From Betaproteobacteria bacterium (lineage in GTDB: Bacteria; Pseudomonadota; Gammaproteobacteria; Burkholderiales; SG8-39): 64,000 bases of DNA. Below are positions 43,110 through 50,856 of this stretch, piece after piece. The translations under genes and the position numbers were made by a program. Position 1 is the first letter of the stretch. Every line of letters begins with the position of its first letter. Below the pieces are notes generated by a model. It ran no database searches. It was not told the origin of the DNA and saw only the letters and a program-made list of their open reading frames with translations. The stretch lies in contig SCTY01000070.1 of the NCBI GenBank assembly GCA_004297625.1, positions 1-64,000 of the forward strand, in the 5' to 3' direction.

Positions 43110-43987
43110 CACACCGTTCTCTCCTCCACGCGCCCAAGCAAGCCTTGCGGACGGAACAGAATCACGGCGATGAGCAGGAAAAGCGGAATCGCGGCGCGAT
43201 ACTGCGCCGAGAGATAAGCGGCGACGAAGTTGTCGATCACGCCGAGGAGCACGCCGCCCACGATCGCGCCCTTCACCTGGTTGAAGCCGCCGACGATGGC
43301 CGCAATGAAGGCGACTAGGCCGAGCGTCTCGCCGTTGGAGAACTTGGCGAGATAGATCGGGCTCACCAGGAACGAGGCGAGCGCCACCAGCGCCGCATTG
43401 ATGAGGAAGGTATAGAGGATCATGCGCTTGACCGGAATGCCGAGCACCCGGGCGAGCGCCGGGTTCTGTGCCGTGGCCTGCATGCGCCGGCCGGTGGCCG
43501 TGCCGGCGAGGAAGTACTGGAGTAGCCCCACCGTGACGAGCGCCACCGCCATGATGACCAGGCTCTGCACCGAGATCGCCGCGCCCGCGATCTCCAGGTT
43601 GGTGGTGGCCCAGGCGGCCGGGAAGGGCTGCGCGTCAGCGGCGTAGAACTCCTTCACGCCTTCCTTCAACAGGATGGCGAGCGCGATGGTGGAAATGACG
43701 AGCGGCAGGACGCCGTGCCGGATGATGGGATCGACGACCAGCCGCTTGAAGAGCAGCCCGAGGACGAGGAGCGCGACCGCCAGGCCGACCAGCATCGCGA
43801 GAGGGAACGACAGGCCGCCAAACTTCATCGCCGCCAACACGAAGAAGGCCGGCAGCATCACGAACTCGCCCTGCGCAAAGTTGATCGTCTGCGACGTCTG
43901 CCACAGGAGCACGAAGCCGATCGCGACGAGCGCGTAAATGCCGCCGGTCGCGAGACCGGCGACGAGCAGTTGCAGGAAGTCCGACAG
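43109..43987 (-). CDS. livH: Branched-chain/aromatic-acid ABC permease LivH, probable CTG start
   Basis: A 292-residue permease. The family N-terminus can be read in frame from just after the livK stop: LSDFLQLLVAGLATGGIYAL, then VAIGFVLLWQTSQTINFAQG. LivH proteins usually begin MSDFLQ, and here the codon at the M position is CTG (43987-43985). No ATG, GTG or TTG lies between the livK TAA and the first helix; the first standard start (GTG 43912) would remove the first membrane helix. I therefore choose CTG, three bases after the livK stop codon, with coupled reinitiation. The gene identity is secure, the start is inferred. Confidence 0.9.
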   Translation of the reverse strand: MSDFLQLLVAGLATGGIYALVAIGFVLLWQTSQTINFAQGEFVMLPAFFVLAAMKFGGLSFPLAMLVGLAVALLVLGLLFKRLVVDPIIRHGVLPLVISTIALAILLKEGVKEFYAADAQPFPAAWATTNLEIAGAAISVQSLVIMAVALVTVGLLQYFLAGTATGRRMQATAQNPALARVLGIPVKRMILYTFLINAALVALASFLVSPIYLAKFSNGETLGLVAFIAAIVGGFNQVKGAIVGGVLLGVIDNFVAAYLSAQYRAAIPLFLLIAVILFRPQGLLGRVEERTV

Positions 43988-43990
43988 GCG

Positions 43991-45118
43991 TTACTTGCCC
44001 AGCTTGGGCAGCGTCTGCACGATCTTCTGCTTGCCGTCGACCACCTCGGCGAGGAAGCTGACGCGGTCGATGTCGCCGTGCGCGTCCCAGGTCGTCTCCA
44101 TCAGGATGCCCGGCTCCTGCTTCGGCGTGATGGTCAGGCCGTGCAGCGTCTTGGCGAGCAGCTTGCGGTCGAACTTGCCGATCTTCCCGGTCGCGTACTT
44201 GACCGCGTACACCCCGGTGTATCCCTTGATGCCGTTGTGATCGGGCACGTAGCCGAAGCGCTTCAGGAACTTCTGCTTCCACGCGAGCACCGCCGGCACC
44301 GGCGCGTCGGCCGAGAGCCCCACGTGGCCGCGCGCGCCGTTCGCCGCGTCGCCCGCCATGTCGATCACCTTCTGCCCGAGGAGCGTCGTTTCGCCGATCA
44401 GCGGCTTCGTGACGCCCTGCTTGCGCGCTTCGCGCAGGAACCGGGCGCTCTCCTCCTCGTTGGTGTAGACGAAAATGGCGTCCGCGTTCGCGCCCTTGAG
44501 CTTGACGACGTCGGCCGCGAAGTCCACCTGGCCGGATTCGGTGGGCACGTCGGCGACGACCTTGATGCCGCGCGCGGCCATCTCCTTCGTGAAGGTATCG
44601 CGCCCGCCCTTGCCGAAGTCGTTGTTCACCCAGAGCACGGCCACCGTCTTCGCCTTCAGCCCGTCGCGGATGTAGTTCGCGATCTTCGGCATGCTCATCT
44701 GCTGCCCGAAGGAAGTGCGGAAGATGTACGGGTTGCCCATCTGCGTGATCTCGGCCGCCTCGGCGCCCGTGATCTGCGGCACCTCGGCCTGCTGCGCGAG
44801 CACCATGTTGACCTTGACCGAGCCCGAGAACACCGGCCCGAGAATCACGTACGGGTCGCTGTCGATCGCCTTCTGCACCTGCGCGCGCGAGATTCCCGGA
44901 TTGCTCTGCGTATCGGACTGCGGCGCGACGATCTTGCGCCCCAGGATTCCGCCCTTCGCGTTGATCTCGTCGATGGCGAGCACCGCGCCGTCGCGGAAGT
45001 TGGTGCCGGACACCGCGCCGGCGCCGGACAGCTCGATGACGATCGGCATGTTGACCGTCTGCTGCGCAGCCGCGCCCACCGCGAATAGCGCCAGGACGAC
45101 AGAAACAAAGCTCCTCAT
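43991..45118 (-). CDS. livK: ABC transporter substrate-binding protein, LivK type
   Basis: A 375-residue periplasmic binding protein with signal peptide (about 1-18, ending GAAAQ). The mature part has the type I fold: IELSGAGAVSGTNFRDGAVL and AVLWVNNDFGKGGRDTFTKE. Start ATG 45118 with GGGAGG upstream. It leads the LivKHMGF transporter genes. Orthologues often bind amides, leucine or aromatic acids; with aroE and dehydroshikimate-type genes in the divergon, a hydroaromatic or aromatic acid ligand is plausible. Confidence 0.92.
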   Translation of the reverse strand: MRSFVSVVLALFAVGAAAQQTVNMPIVIELSGAGAVSGTNFRDGAVLAIDEINAKGGILGRKIVAPQSDTQSNPGISRAQVQKAIDSDPYVILGPVFSGSVKVNMVLAQQAEVPQITGAEAAEITQMGNPYIFRTSFGQQMSMPKIANYIRDGLKAKTVAVLWVNNDFGKGGRDTFTKEMAARGIKVVADVPTESGQVDFAADVVKLKGANADAIFVYTNEEESARFLREARKQGVTKPLIGETTLLGQKVIDMAGDAANGARGHVGLSADAPVPAVLAWKQKFLKRFGYVPDHNGIKGYTGVYAVKYATGKIGKFDRKLLAKTLHGLTITPKQEPGILMETTWDAHGDIDRVSFLAEVVDGKQKIVQTLPKLGK

Positions 45119-45134
45119 TTAATCCTCCCAATGA

Positions 45135-45977
45135 TCATTTCGAAGTCTTCGCCACAATATCGGCCTCGAGCATCTTGCGCAGCTCGGGCGTCACCCGCGG
45201 ATTGCCGCCGAACCATTTGCGGAACCCGAAGCCCGCCTGCTGGAGCAACATGCCCAGACCGTCCACCGTCCGATGGCCGCGCTTGCGCGCCGCGGCGAGC
45301 AGGCCGGTTTCGAGCGGAACGTAGATCACATCGTAGACCACCGCCGATTGCTTGAGCGGCCCGAGCTCGATCTCGAGCGGCGGCTTTCCCGCCAGCCCGA
45401 GCGAGGTGCAGTTGACCAGTACGTCAGCTTCGCGGAGCAGCCGCGGCACGGCGTCCCAGCCGTGCGCCTTTGCGCCGAAACGCCCGGCAAGCTCCTGCGC
45501 GCGCGCGAGGGTGCGGTTGGCGATGTCGACCTCGACGCCGCGCTGCTTCAGCGCGTAGACCGCCGAGCGGCCCGCGCCGCCCGCGCCGAGCACCACGGCG
45601 CGGCAGCCCGGCACGTTCCAGCCCGCTGCGCGCTCATCCAGGTTCGCGATGAAGCCGTGGGTGTCGGAGTTGCCCCCCATCAGCCTGCCGTTTTCGAGCC
45701 ACAGCGTGTTGACCGCGCCCACCGCCTCGGCCGCCGCATCGCGGCCATCGACCAGCCGATAGGCGACTTCCTTGTGGGGCACCGTGACGTTGCCGCCGAC
45801 ATAGCCGTTCGCTTGCAGGTTCTTGACGAAAGCCGGGAATTGCTCCGGGGTGAGATCCTTCAGCTCGTAGGCGCCCGGTATGCCGAGCGTCTTCAGCCAA
45901 TAGCCGTGGATCATGGGCGAGCGCGAATGGGCCACGGGGTGACCCATCACGCAGGCGCGGCGCGGCGCGGGGTTCAT
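45135..45977 (-). CDS. aroE: Shikimate dehydrogenase
   Basis: A 280-residue AroE-family NAD(P)-dependent dehydrogenase interconverting shikimate and 3-dehydroshikimate (or quinate and dehydroquinate). The full active site is visible: S18 and S20 in GHPVAHSRSP, K69 in NVTVPHKE, N90 in AVNTLW, D105 in GGNSDTHGF, and the Rossmann loop VLGAGGAGRSAVYAL. It lies between the NIPSNAP gene and livK in one operon. Its catabolic use (making dehydroshikimate) is inferred from the neighbours; a biosynthetic role cannot be excluded. Confidence 0.9.
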   Translation of the reverse strand: MNPAPRRACVMGHPVAHSRSPMIHGYWLKTLGIPGAYELKDLTPEQFPAFVKNLQANGYVGGNVTVPHKEVAYRLVDGRDAAAEAVGAVNTLWLENGRLMGGNSDTHGFIANLDERAAGWNVPGCRAVVLGAGGAGRSAVYALKQRGVEVDIANRTLARAQELAGRFGAKAHGWDAVPRLLREADVLVNCTSLGLAGKPPLEIELGPLKQSAVVYDVIYVPLETGLLAAARKRGHRTVDGLGMLLQQAGFGFRKWFGGNPRVTPELRKMLEADIVAKTSK

Positions 45978-45978
45978 G

Positions 45979-46296
45979 CTAAAGCGGCGAGAACGAGGTG
46001 GACTTGAGGATCCGGCACTCCTGGTGCTGATGAGCGCCCAGCTCGCGGCTTTTCCGCAGATAGGCCTGGAATGCCGGATCCGCCATCAGCGCATTGCGCC
46101 TGCTCTCGCGCTCGGCCTGGCTTTCGTACTTCCAGACGTGCACCACCTGGTTCAGCGTGCCGACCTCGGTCGTGGCATAGAACACCGGCTCGCCGCAGTG
46201 CTTCACCTGCGCCGCGTGGCCGTGCTCCTCGTAGAGCTTGAGCCACGCAGCGAACTTGGCGTTGTGCAGCGTGTAGATACGCAAGTCGAAAATCAT
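45979..46296 (-). CDS. NIPSNAP-family protein
   Basis: A 105-residue dimeric alpha/beta-barrel-type protein of the NIPSNAP family: MIFDLRIYTLHNAKFAAWLK, then QVVHVWKYESQAERESRRNA. ATG 46296 has a strong GGGGAGGAG; the frame extends upstream but into the divergent gene. The family has no single function, but members are common in aromatic and ring-cleavage clusters. It leads the minus arm of the divergon with aroE and livKHMGF. Confidence 0.82.
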   Translation of the reverse strand: MIFDLRIYTLHNAKFAAWLKLYEEHGHAAQVKHCGEPVFYATTEVGTLNQVVHVWKYESQAERESRRNALMADPAFQAYLRKSRELGAHQHQECRILKSTSFSPL

Positions 46297-46325
46297 CCGG
46301 CTCCTCCCCGGCAGATTGCGCAGCG

Positions 46326-46346
46326 AAGTATACAAGACGGATACTT
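46326..46346. promoter_or_regulatory. Inverted repeat, candidate operator of the divergon
   Basis: AAGTAT-9-ATACTT, perfect over six bases each side, in the 55-base gap between the NIPSNAP gene and the VOC gene. The left half lies in GTATACAAG, which resembles GntR/FadR-family operators (TTGTATACAA). The right half overlaps GATACT, 6 bases before the VOC ATG, and the left half forms TATACT on the minus strand facing the NIPSNAP gene. A regulator bound here could control both arms. No regulator gene is in the divergon. Confidence 0.5.
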
Positions 46347-46351
46347 GTGCC

Positions 46352-47206
46352 ATGACGATCGGCGAGCGCAATCCCGAGCCGCACAACCCGCTGGGGATGG
46401 ACGGCATCGAGTTCATCGAGTACGCCACCTCGCAGCCGCAGGCCTTCGGCGCGTTGCTGCAGAAGATGGGATTCGCCGCCGTCGCGCGCCACCGCTCGCG
46501 CGAAGTGATGCTCTACCGCCAGGGCACGATGAACCTCATCGTCAACTCGCATGGCACGCCGGATGCGACGCCTGCGGTCTCGGCGCTCGCGCTGCGCGTG
46601 CGCGACGCCGCCTACGCCCACAAGCACGCGCTCGAGCTCGGCGCCTGGGACATGCCCACGCGCGCCGCCGCCATGGAGCTCAACATTCCCGGCATCCACG
46701 GCGTCGGCGACAGCCTGATCTACTTCGTCGACCGCTACGGCGACTTTTCGATCTACGACGTCGACTTCGTCCCTCTTGCGGGCCTCGACGCGCATCCGCC
46801 CGCGCTCGCCGGGCTGCATTATTTCGGCGTGGTGCAGTCGATCATGAGCGAGCGCACCCGCGACTGGGTGGACTTCTATCGGCACCTCTTCGACTTCTCG
46901 GTCCTGCCGCGCGGCCAGTACTTCGGCGTGCTGCCGAAGGGCACGCTGCTCGAGAGCGCGTGCCACAAGTTCTATTTGCAGCTCGTCGAGCCGCCGGAAG
47001 GCGCGGAAGACGTGCATTGGGAAGAGGGCCTCGCGCGTATCGGCCTGGGCGCGCCCGACGTGCCGGCGGCCGTGCGCGCGCTCAAGGAGCGCGGCATCGT
47101 GTTCATCGACCACGGCGCGGTGCAGCCCAGCGACAAGGGCGCGCTCACGCAGTTCTACCTCGGCGGCGTGACCTTCGAGCTCGTCGTGAGCCATCTAAAC
47201 GCATGA
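46352..47206 (+). CDS. 4-hydroxyphenylpyruvate-dioxygenase-like VOC protein with changed iron site
   Basis: A 284-residue protein closely like HPPD in its first half (NPLGMDGIEFIEYATSQPQA, then MGFAAVARHRSREVMLYRQG). Of the Fe(II) ligands His-His-Glu, the first (H156, GLHYFGVV) and last (E276, GVTFELVV) remain, but the second aligns to R229 (EGLARIGLG where HPPD has QHVAF). It is also shorter than HPPD (about 350 residues). It may not be an active dioxygenase. In Pseudomonas QuiC1 an HPPD-like domain is fused to the dehydroshikimate dehydratase barrel; here that barrel is the next gene, so this may be the split-off partner. ATG 46352. Confidence 0.85.
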   Translation: MTIGERNPEPHNPLGMDGIEFIEYATSQPQAFGALLQKMGFAAVARHRSREVMLYRQGTMNLIVNSHGTPDATPAVSALALRVRDAAYAHKHALELGAWDMPTRAAAMELNIPGIHGVGDSLIYFVDRYGDFSIYDVDFVPLAGLDAHPPALAGLHYFGVVQSIMSERTRDWVDFYRHLFDFSVLPRGQYFGVLPKGTLLESACHKFYLQLVEPPEGAEDVHWEEGLARIGLGAPDVPAAVRALKERGIVFIDHGAVQPSDKGALTQFYLGGVTFELVVSHLNA

Positions 47207-47237
47207 CGGCCCTCTGACCGCATGACGGCCCTCTGAC
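47200..47237. repeat. Tandem duplication of 19 bases at the VOC stop
   Basis: CGCATGACGGCCCTCTGAC occurs twice in direct succession (47200-47218 and 47219-47237), and the ATG of the next gene follows three bases later. The first copy contains the VOC stop codon. The two copies are identical, so the duplication looks recent; it adds 19 bases between the genes. Confidence 0.9.
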
Positions 47238-47240
47238 GCC

Positions 47241-48119
47241 ATGAATCTCGAGCGCTTCGGCATGGATACGACCACGCTCGCCGGGCCGCTGGAGGCCAAG
47301 CTGCGCGCGGTCAAGGCGGCCGGCTTCACGCAGATCATGCTGAACTCGTCGGACATCGTCGGCCATCCGGAGGGCGAAGAAGCCGCGCTCGCCGCCGTGC
47401 GCGCGAGCGGGCTGCGCGCCACCGGCTTCCAGGTGCTGCGCGACTTCGAGGGCCTCTCGGGCCACCTGCACGCCTACAAGGTCGACGTCGCCAAGGCGAT
47501 GCTGCAGATGTGCAACGCGCTCGGCTCGAACATCCTGCTCGCCTGCTCGTCGACCTCCGCGCACGCGAGCGGCGAGCGCGAGCTTCTCGCGCGTGACTTG
47601 CAGAAGCTCGCGACGCTCGCGGTTCCGCTCAACATCCGCATCGCGTTCGAAGCGCTGTCCTGGGGCCGCTATGTCAGCGAATTCACGCAGGCGTGGGAGC
47701 TCGTCCAGGAGGCGGACCGCGCCAACCTCGGCGTGTGCCTCGACTCCTACCACATCATCGCGACGCGCACCGAGCTCGACGGCCTGCAGGAGCTCGACCC
47801 GCACAAGGTTTTCCTCGTGCAGCTTTCCGATTTCCTGTGGCAGGAGCTGCGCTCGCCCGAGGATCGTATCGACACCGCGCGGCACTACCGCGTGTTTCCC
47901 GGCGAAGGCGTGCATAGCACCGAGCTCGGCGAGCTCGTGCGGCAGATCGACGAGATGGGCTACCGCGGCGATTACAGCTTCGAGGTGTTCAACGACGATT
48001 ACCGCAACCTGCCGCTGCCCATGGTATGCGAGCGTGCGAAACGGTCCGTGAAATGGGTGAGCGATCTCGTCTCGCGGCGCAGCCTGCCGCCGCGCCGCAC
48101 CGGTACCCTGCGCACATGA
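47241..48119 (+). CDS. 3-dehydroshikimate dehydratase-like TIM-barrel protein (QuiC type)
   Basis: A 292-residue xylose-isomerase-like TIM barrel. The metal ligands of the QuiC family fit: E137 (AFEALSWGR), D168 (GVCLDSYH), Q194 (FLVQLSD) and E248 (YSFEVFND). The end of the barrel has YRVFPGEGVHSTELGELVRQ. QuiC enzymes convert 3-dehydroshikimate to protocatechuate. The next gene overlaps its stop. With aroE in the opposite arm and the HPPD-like gene before it, this is the strongest pointer to hydroaromatic breakdown. Other TIM-barrel isomerases remain possible, but the motif set supports the call. Confidence 0.75.
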   Translation: MNLERFGMDTTTLAGPLEAKLRAVKAAGFTQIMLNSSDIVGHPEGEEAALAAVRASGLRATGFQVLRDFEGLSGHLHAYKVDVAKAMLQMCNALGSNILLACSSTSAHASGERELLARDLQKLATLAVPLNIRIAFEALSWGRYVSEFTQAWELVQEADRANLGVCLDSYHIIATRTELDGLQELDPHKVFLVQLSDFLWQELRSPEDRIDTARHYRVFPGEGVHSTELGELVRQIDEMGYRGDYSFEVFNDDYRNLPLPMVCERAKRSVKWVSDLVSRRSLPPRRTGTLRT

Positions 48120-49246
48120 ACGCGATCGAAATTTACGACATGCTCACCGCGGGGCGAAGCCGCTTTCTGCGCGTGGACGAGCTGTGCCGCCGCGCGGCCG
48201 AATCCTTCCCCGGCGTGCTGCCCTCGAAGGCCGATCTCGAAGCCGAGGCGCGCCTTGCGCAGCGCGACAAGAAAGGCCTCGAAAAGCGGCAGGGAGAATT
48301 CCTCGCCGAGGTGCTCGGCGATCCGGCCGCCGGCACGCATCTGTGCCATGCCATGCTGCTGCCGCGCGCCGAGGCGATGCAAGGCTTCGCCGAGTACGAC
48401 AAGGCGGGCGAGATCGCCTTCGCCGGCGCCCACCTCAAGCGTCAAGGCAAGGCGGCCGTGGTGACGCTGCGCAATCCGCGGCATCTCAACGCCGAGGACG
48501 AGACCACGATCGAGGGCATCGAGACCGCGGTCGATCTCGCCCTCCTCGATCCGAAGACCGAGGCGTGCGTGATGCGCGGCGGCCCCGTCGATCATCCGAA
48601 ATGGGCCGGCCGCAGGCTCTTCGGCGCGGGCATCAACCTCACGCATCTCTACCAGGGCAGGATCCGCTATCTCTGGTACCTGATCCGCGACCTCGGCTTC
48701 GTCAACAAGCTCTATCGCGGCCTCGCCAAGCCCGAGGTTTCGCCCGAGGTCGATTCCATCGAGAAGGTGTGGGTCGCCGCGGTGGAAGGCTTCGCGATCG
48801 GCGGGCACTGCCAGACGCTGCTCACCATGGACTACATCGTCGCCGCGGACGACGCGTACCTTACGCTCCCCGCTCGCAAAGAAGGCATCATCCCCGGCGC
48901 CGCCAATTTGCGCATGCCACGCTTCGTCGGCGACCGCATCACGCGCCAGGCGATCATGGCCGAGCGGCGCCTGGACTGCGCGAGCCCGGAAGGCCGCATG
49001 ATTTGCGACGAGGTGGTTCCCGCGGCGGAAATGGATCGGACCCTGGCGAGAGTCGTCGAAAGGCTCGCGAGCTCCGGCGTGGTGAGCGCCGCCGGCAACC
49101 GGCGCGCGATCCGCATAGCGCAGGAGCCGCTCGACGTTTTCCGGCGCTATATGTCGGTCTACGCGCGCGAGCAGGCGCAGTGCCACTTCAGCCCGGCGCT
49201 GATCGCCAACCTCGAGCAGAACTGGAACGCCGCCAGCAGGAAGTGA
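48116..49246 (+). CDS. DpgC-like enoyl-CoA hydratase-fold protein (possible cofactor-free dioxygenase)
   Basis: A 376-residue crotonase-superfamily protein with an N-terminal helical extension (about 1-105) as in DpgC, the (3,5-dihydroxyphenyl)acetyl-CoA dioxygenase of glycopeptide biosynthesis. The region VDHPKWAGRRLFGAGINLTH and the run LYQGRIRYLWYLIRDLGFVN match the DpgC subfamily rather than ordinary hydratases; AVEGFAIGGHCQTLLTMDYI holds the oxyanion loop. DpgC uses O2 without metal or cofactor. In this operon it may open or oxidise an aryl-CoA thioester, which is inference. ATG 48116 overlaps the barrel stop; pncA follows with GTGA. Confidence 0.78.
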   Translation: MNAIEIYDMLTAGRSRFLRVDELCRRAAESFPGVLPSKADLEAEARLAQRDKKGLEKRQGEFLAEVLGDPAAGTHLCHAMLLPRAEAMQGFAEYDKAGEIAFAGAHLKRQGKAAVVTLRNPRHLNAEDETTIEGIETAVDLALLDPKTEACVMRGGPVDHPKWAGRRLFGAGINLTHLYQGRIRYLWYLIRDLGFVNKLYRGLAKPEVSPEVDSIEKVWVAAVEGFAIGGHCQTLLTMDYIVAADDAYLTLPARKEGIIPGAANLRMPRFVGDRITRQAIMAERRLDCASPEGRMICDEVVPAAEMDRTLARVVERLASSGVVSAAGNRRAIRIAQEPLDVFRRYMSVYAREQAQCHFSPALIANLEQNWNAASRK

Positions 49247-49857
49247 ATCCAGCCTGTCTCATTGTCGTGGACGTGCAGAACGATTTCTGCGAGGGCGGCG
49301 CGCTCGCCGTGCCGCGCGGCGACGAGGTGGTGCCGCTCGTCAACCGCCTCGCCGCGCGCTTCGACAACGTCGTCCTCACGCAGGACTGGCACCCGCGCGC
49401 GCACGCCTCGTTCGCCTCCTCGCATCCGGGCAAGAGGCCGTTCGAAACGATCGAGCTCGCGTACGGCACCCAGGTGCTTTGGCCCGACCATTGCGTGCAA
49501 GGCACCTCCGGCGCCGCCTTTCACCCCGATCTCGACGCCACCCGGGCGCAGCTCGTCATCCGCAAGGGCTACCACCGCGACATCGACAGCTACTCCGGCT
49601 TCCTCGAAGCCGATCGCAAGACGGCGACCGGCCTCGCCGGCTATCTCGGAGAAAGGAAGCTCAAAAAGCTCTACGTGTGCGGGCTCGCCACCGACTTCTG
49701 CGTGGCGTGGACCGCCCTCGACGGCGCCCGCGCAGGGTTCGAGGTGTGGGTCATCGAGGACGCGAGCCGCGCGATCGACCTCGAAGGCTCGCTTGCGCGC
49801 GCGTGGAGCGAGCTCTCGGCGGCGGGCGTAAAGCGAACGGCCTTAACGTCGCTCTAG
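49243..49857 (+). CDS. pncA: Nicotinamidase / isochorismatase-fold amidohydrolase
   Basis: A 204-residue cysteine hydrolase. The triad D10 (VVDVQNDF), K108 (VIRKGYHRD) and C153 (VCGLATDFCVAW) and the metal ligands D48, H50 (TQDWHP) and H83 (WPDHCVQGT) match PncA. It would release ammonia from nicotinamide for NAD salvage, or act on another amide. The GTG start overlaps the DpgC-like stop. Convergent with the permease gene downstream by 15 bases. As the last gene of the arm it may serve the pathway or simply share the transcript. Confidence 0.88.
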   Translation: MNPACLIVVDVQNDFCEGGALAVPRGDEVVPLVNRLAARFDNVVLTQDWHPRAHASFASSHPGKRPFETIELAYGTQVLWPDHCVQGTSGAAFHPDLDATRAQLVIRKGYHRDIDSYSGFLEADRKTATGLAGYLGERKLKKLYVCGLATDFCVAWTALDGARAGFEVWVIEDASRAIDLEGSLARAWSELSAAGVKRTALTSL

Positions 49858-50856
49858 CCCCCGGCTGTAAAGCGACATCGAGAAGCAAAAGGCGAAGTAC
49901 ACCGCCGCGGCGAAGACGTAGGCCTCGACGCCGAAGCCGGTCCACGCCGGCTCGTTCAACGCCACCTTGACGGTCGAGAGCAGGTCGAAAAGGCCGATCA
50001 CCACGACGAGCGAGGTGTCCTTGAGAAAGGCGATGAAGCTGTTGACGAGCGGCGGCACCGAGATGCGCAGCGCCTGCGGCAGCACGACGGAGAAGGTCTT
50101 CTGGAAATAGCTGAGCCCGAGGGCGTCGGCCGCCTCGTACTGATGCTTCGGGATCGCCTGCAGGCCGCCGCGCACCACCTCGGCCAGGTACGCGGCGGCG
50201 AAAAGGATCATCGCGATCTGCGCGCGCAGCAGCTTGTCGATGGACATGCCCTGCGGCAGGAAAAGCGGCAGCATCACCGACGCCATGAAAAGCAGCGAGA
50301 TCAGCGGCACGCCGCGCACCAGCTCGATGAAGCCGACCGCGAGCGCCTGGATGAGCGGCATGCTCGAGCGCCGGGCGAGCGCGAGCGCGATGGCGAGCGG
50401 GAACGCCGCCGCGATGCCGAAGGTCGTGAGAAGCAGCGTGAGAATCAGCCCGCCCCAGCGCTCGTTCTCCACGTAAGGAAGTCCGAGCCCCCCGCCCCAC
50501 ATCAGCAGGCCGATCACCGCCAGGCCGGCGAGCCAGACGAGCGCGAGCCACCAGCGCCAGAAGGAACGCAGCGCCGACACGATCCACAGGCCGATCAACA
50601 GCACGCTGGCGGCTGCCGGCCTCCAGTGCTCGTCGTAGGGATACGTGCCGAAAAGGATGAAGCGGTGCTTCTCCGCGATGAAGCCCCAGCATGCGCCGCT
50701 CGCCGCGCGGCAGGCTTTTGCGTCGGGCCGCCATACCGCGTCGAGAAACGCCCAATCGACGAGCGGCGGAAGTGCCTTCCACAAGATAAACAGCAAAAAA
50801 ATCGTGGCAGTACTGCTTGCCCATCCGCCAAACAGGTTCTCGCGCAGCCACCTCAT
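49843..50856 (-). CDS. aapM: General amino-acid ABC permease, AapM type
   Basis: A 337-residue permease with the His/Glu/Gln/Arg-type signature EAADALGLSYFQKTFSVVLP and GFIELVRGVPLISLLFMASV. About seven helices and a short periplasmic loop. ATG 50856 overlaps the aapQ stop. Partner of the aapQ permease just upstream. The ATPase (AapP) is absent from the window and the binding protein lies 6 kb away. Confidence 0.9.
   Translation of the reverse strand: MRWLRENLFGGWASSTATIFLLFILWKALPPLVDWAFLDAVWRPDAKACRAASGACWGFIAEKHRFILFGTYPYDEHWRPAAASVLLIGLWIVSALRSFWRWWLALVWLAGLAVIGLLMWGGGLGLPYVENERWGGLILTLLLTTFGIAAAFPLAIALALARRSSMPLIQALAVGFIELVRGVPLISLLFMASVMLPLFLPQGMSIDKLLRAQIAMILFAAAYLAEVVRGGLQAIPKHQYEAADALGLSYFQKTFSVVLPQALRISVPPLVNSFIAFLKDTSLVVVIGLFDLLSTVKVALNEPAWTGFGVEAYVFAAAVYFAFCFSMSLYSRGLERR

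Noticed and set aside
45979..46428. 149-residue version of the NIPSNAP protein
   Set aside because: The extra N-terminus overlaps the divergent VOC gene; ATG 46296 has a strong ribosome site and starts the family fold.
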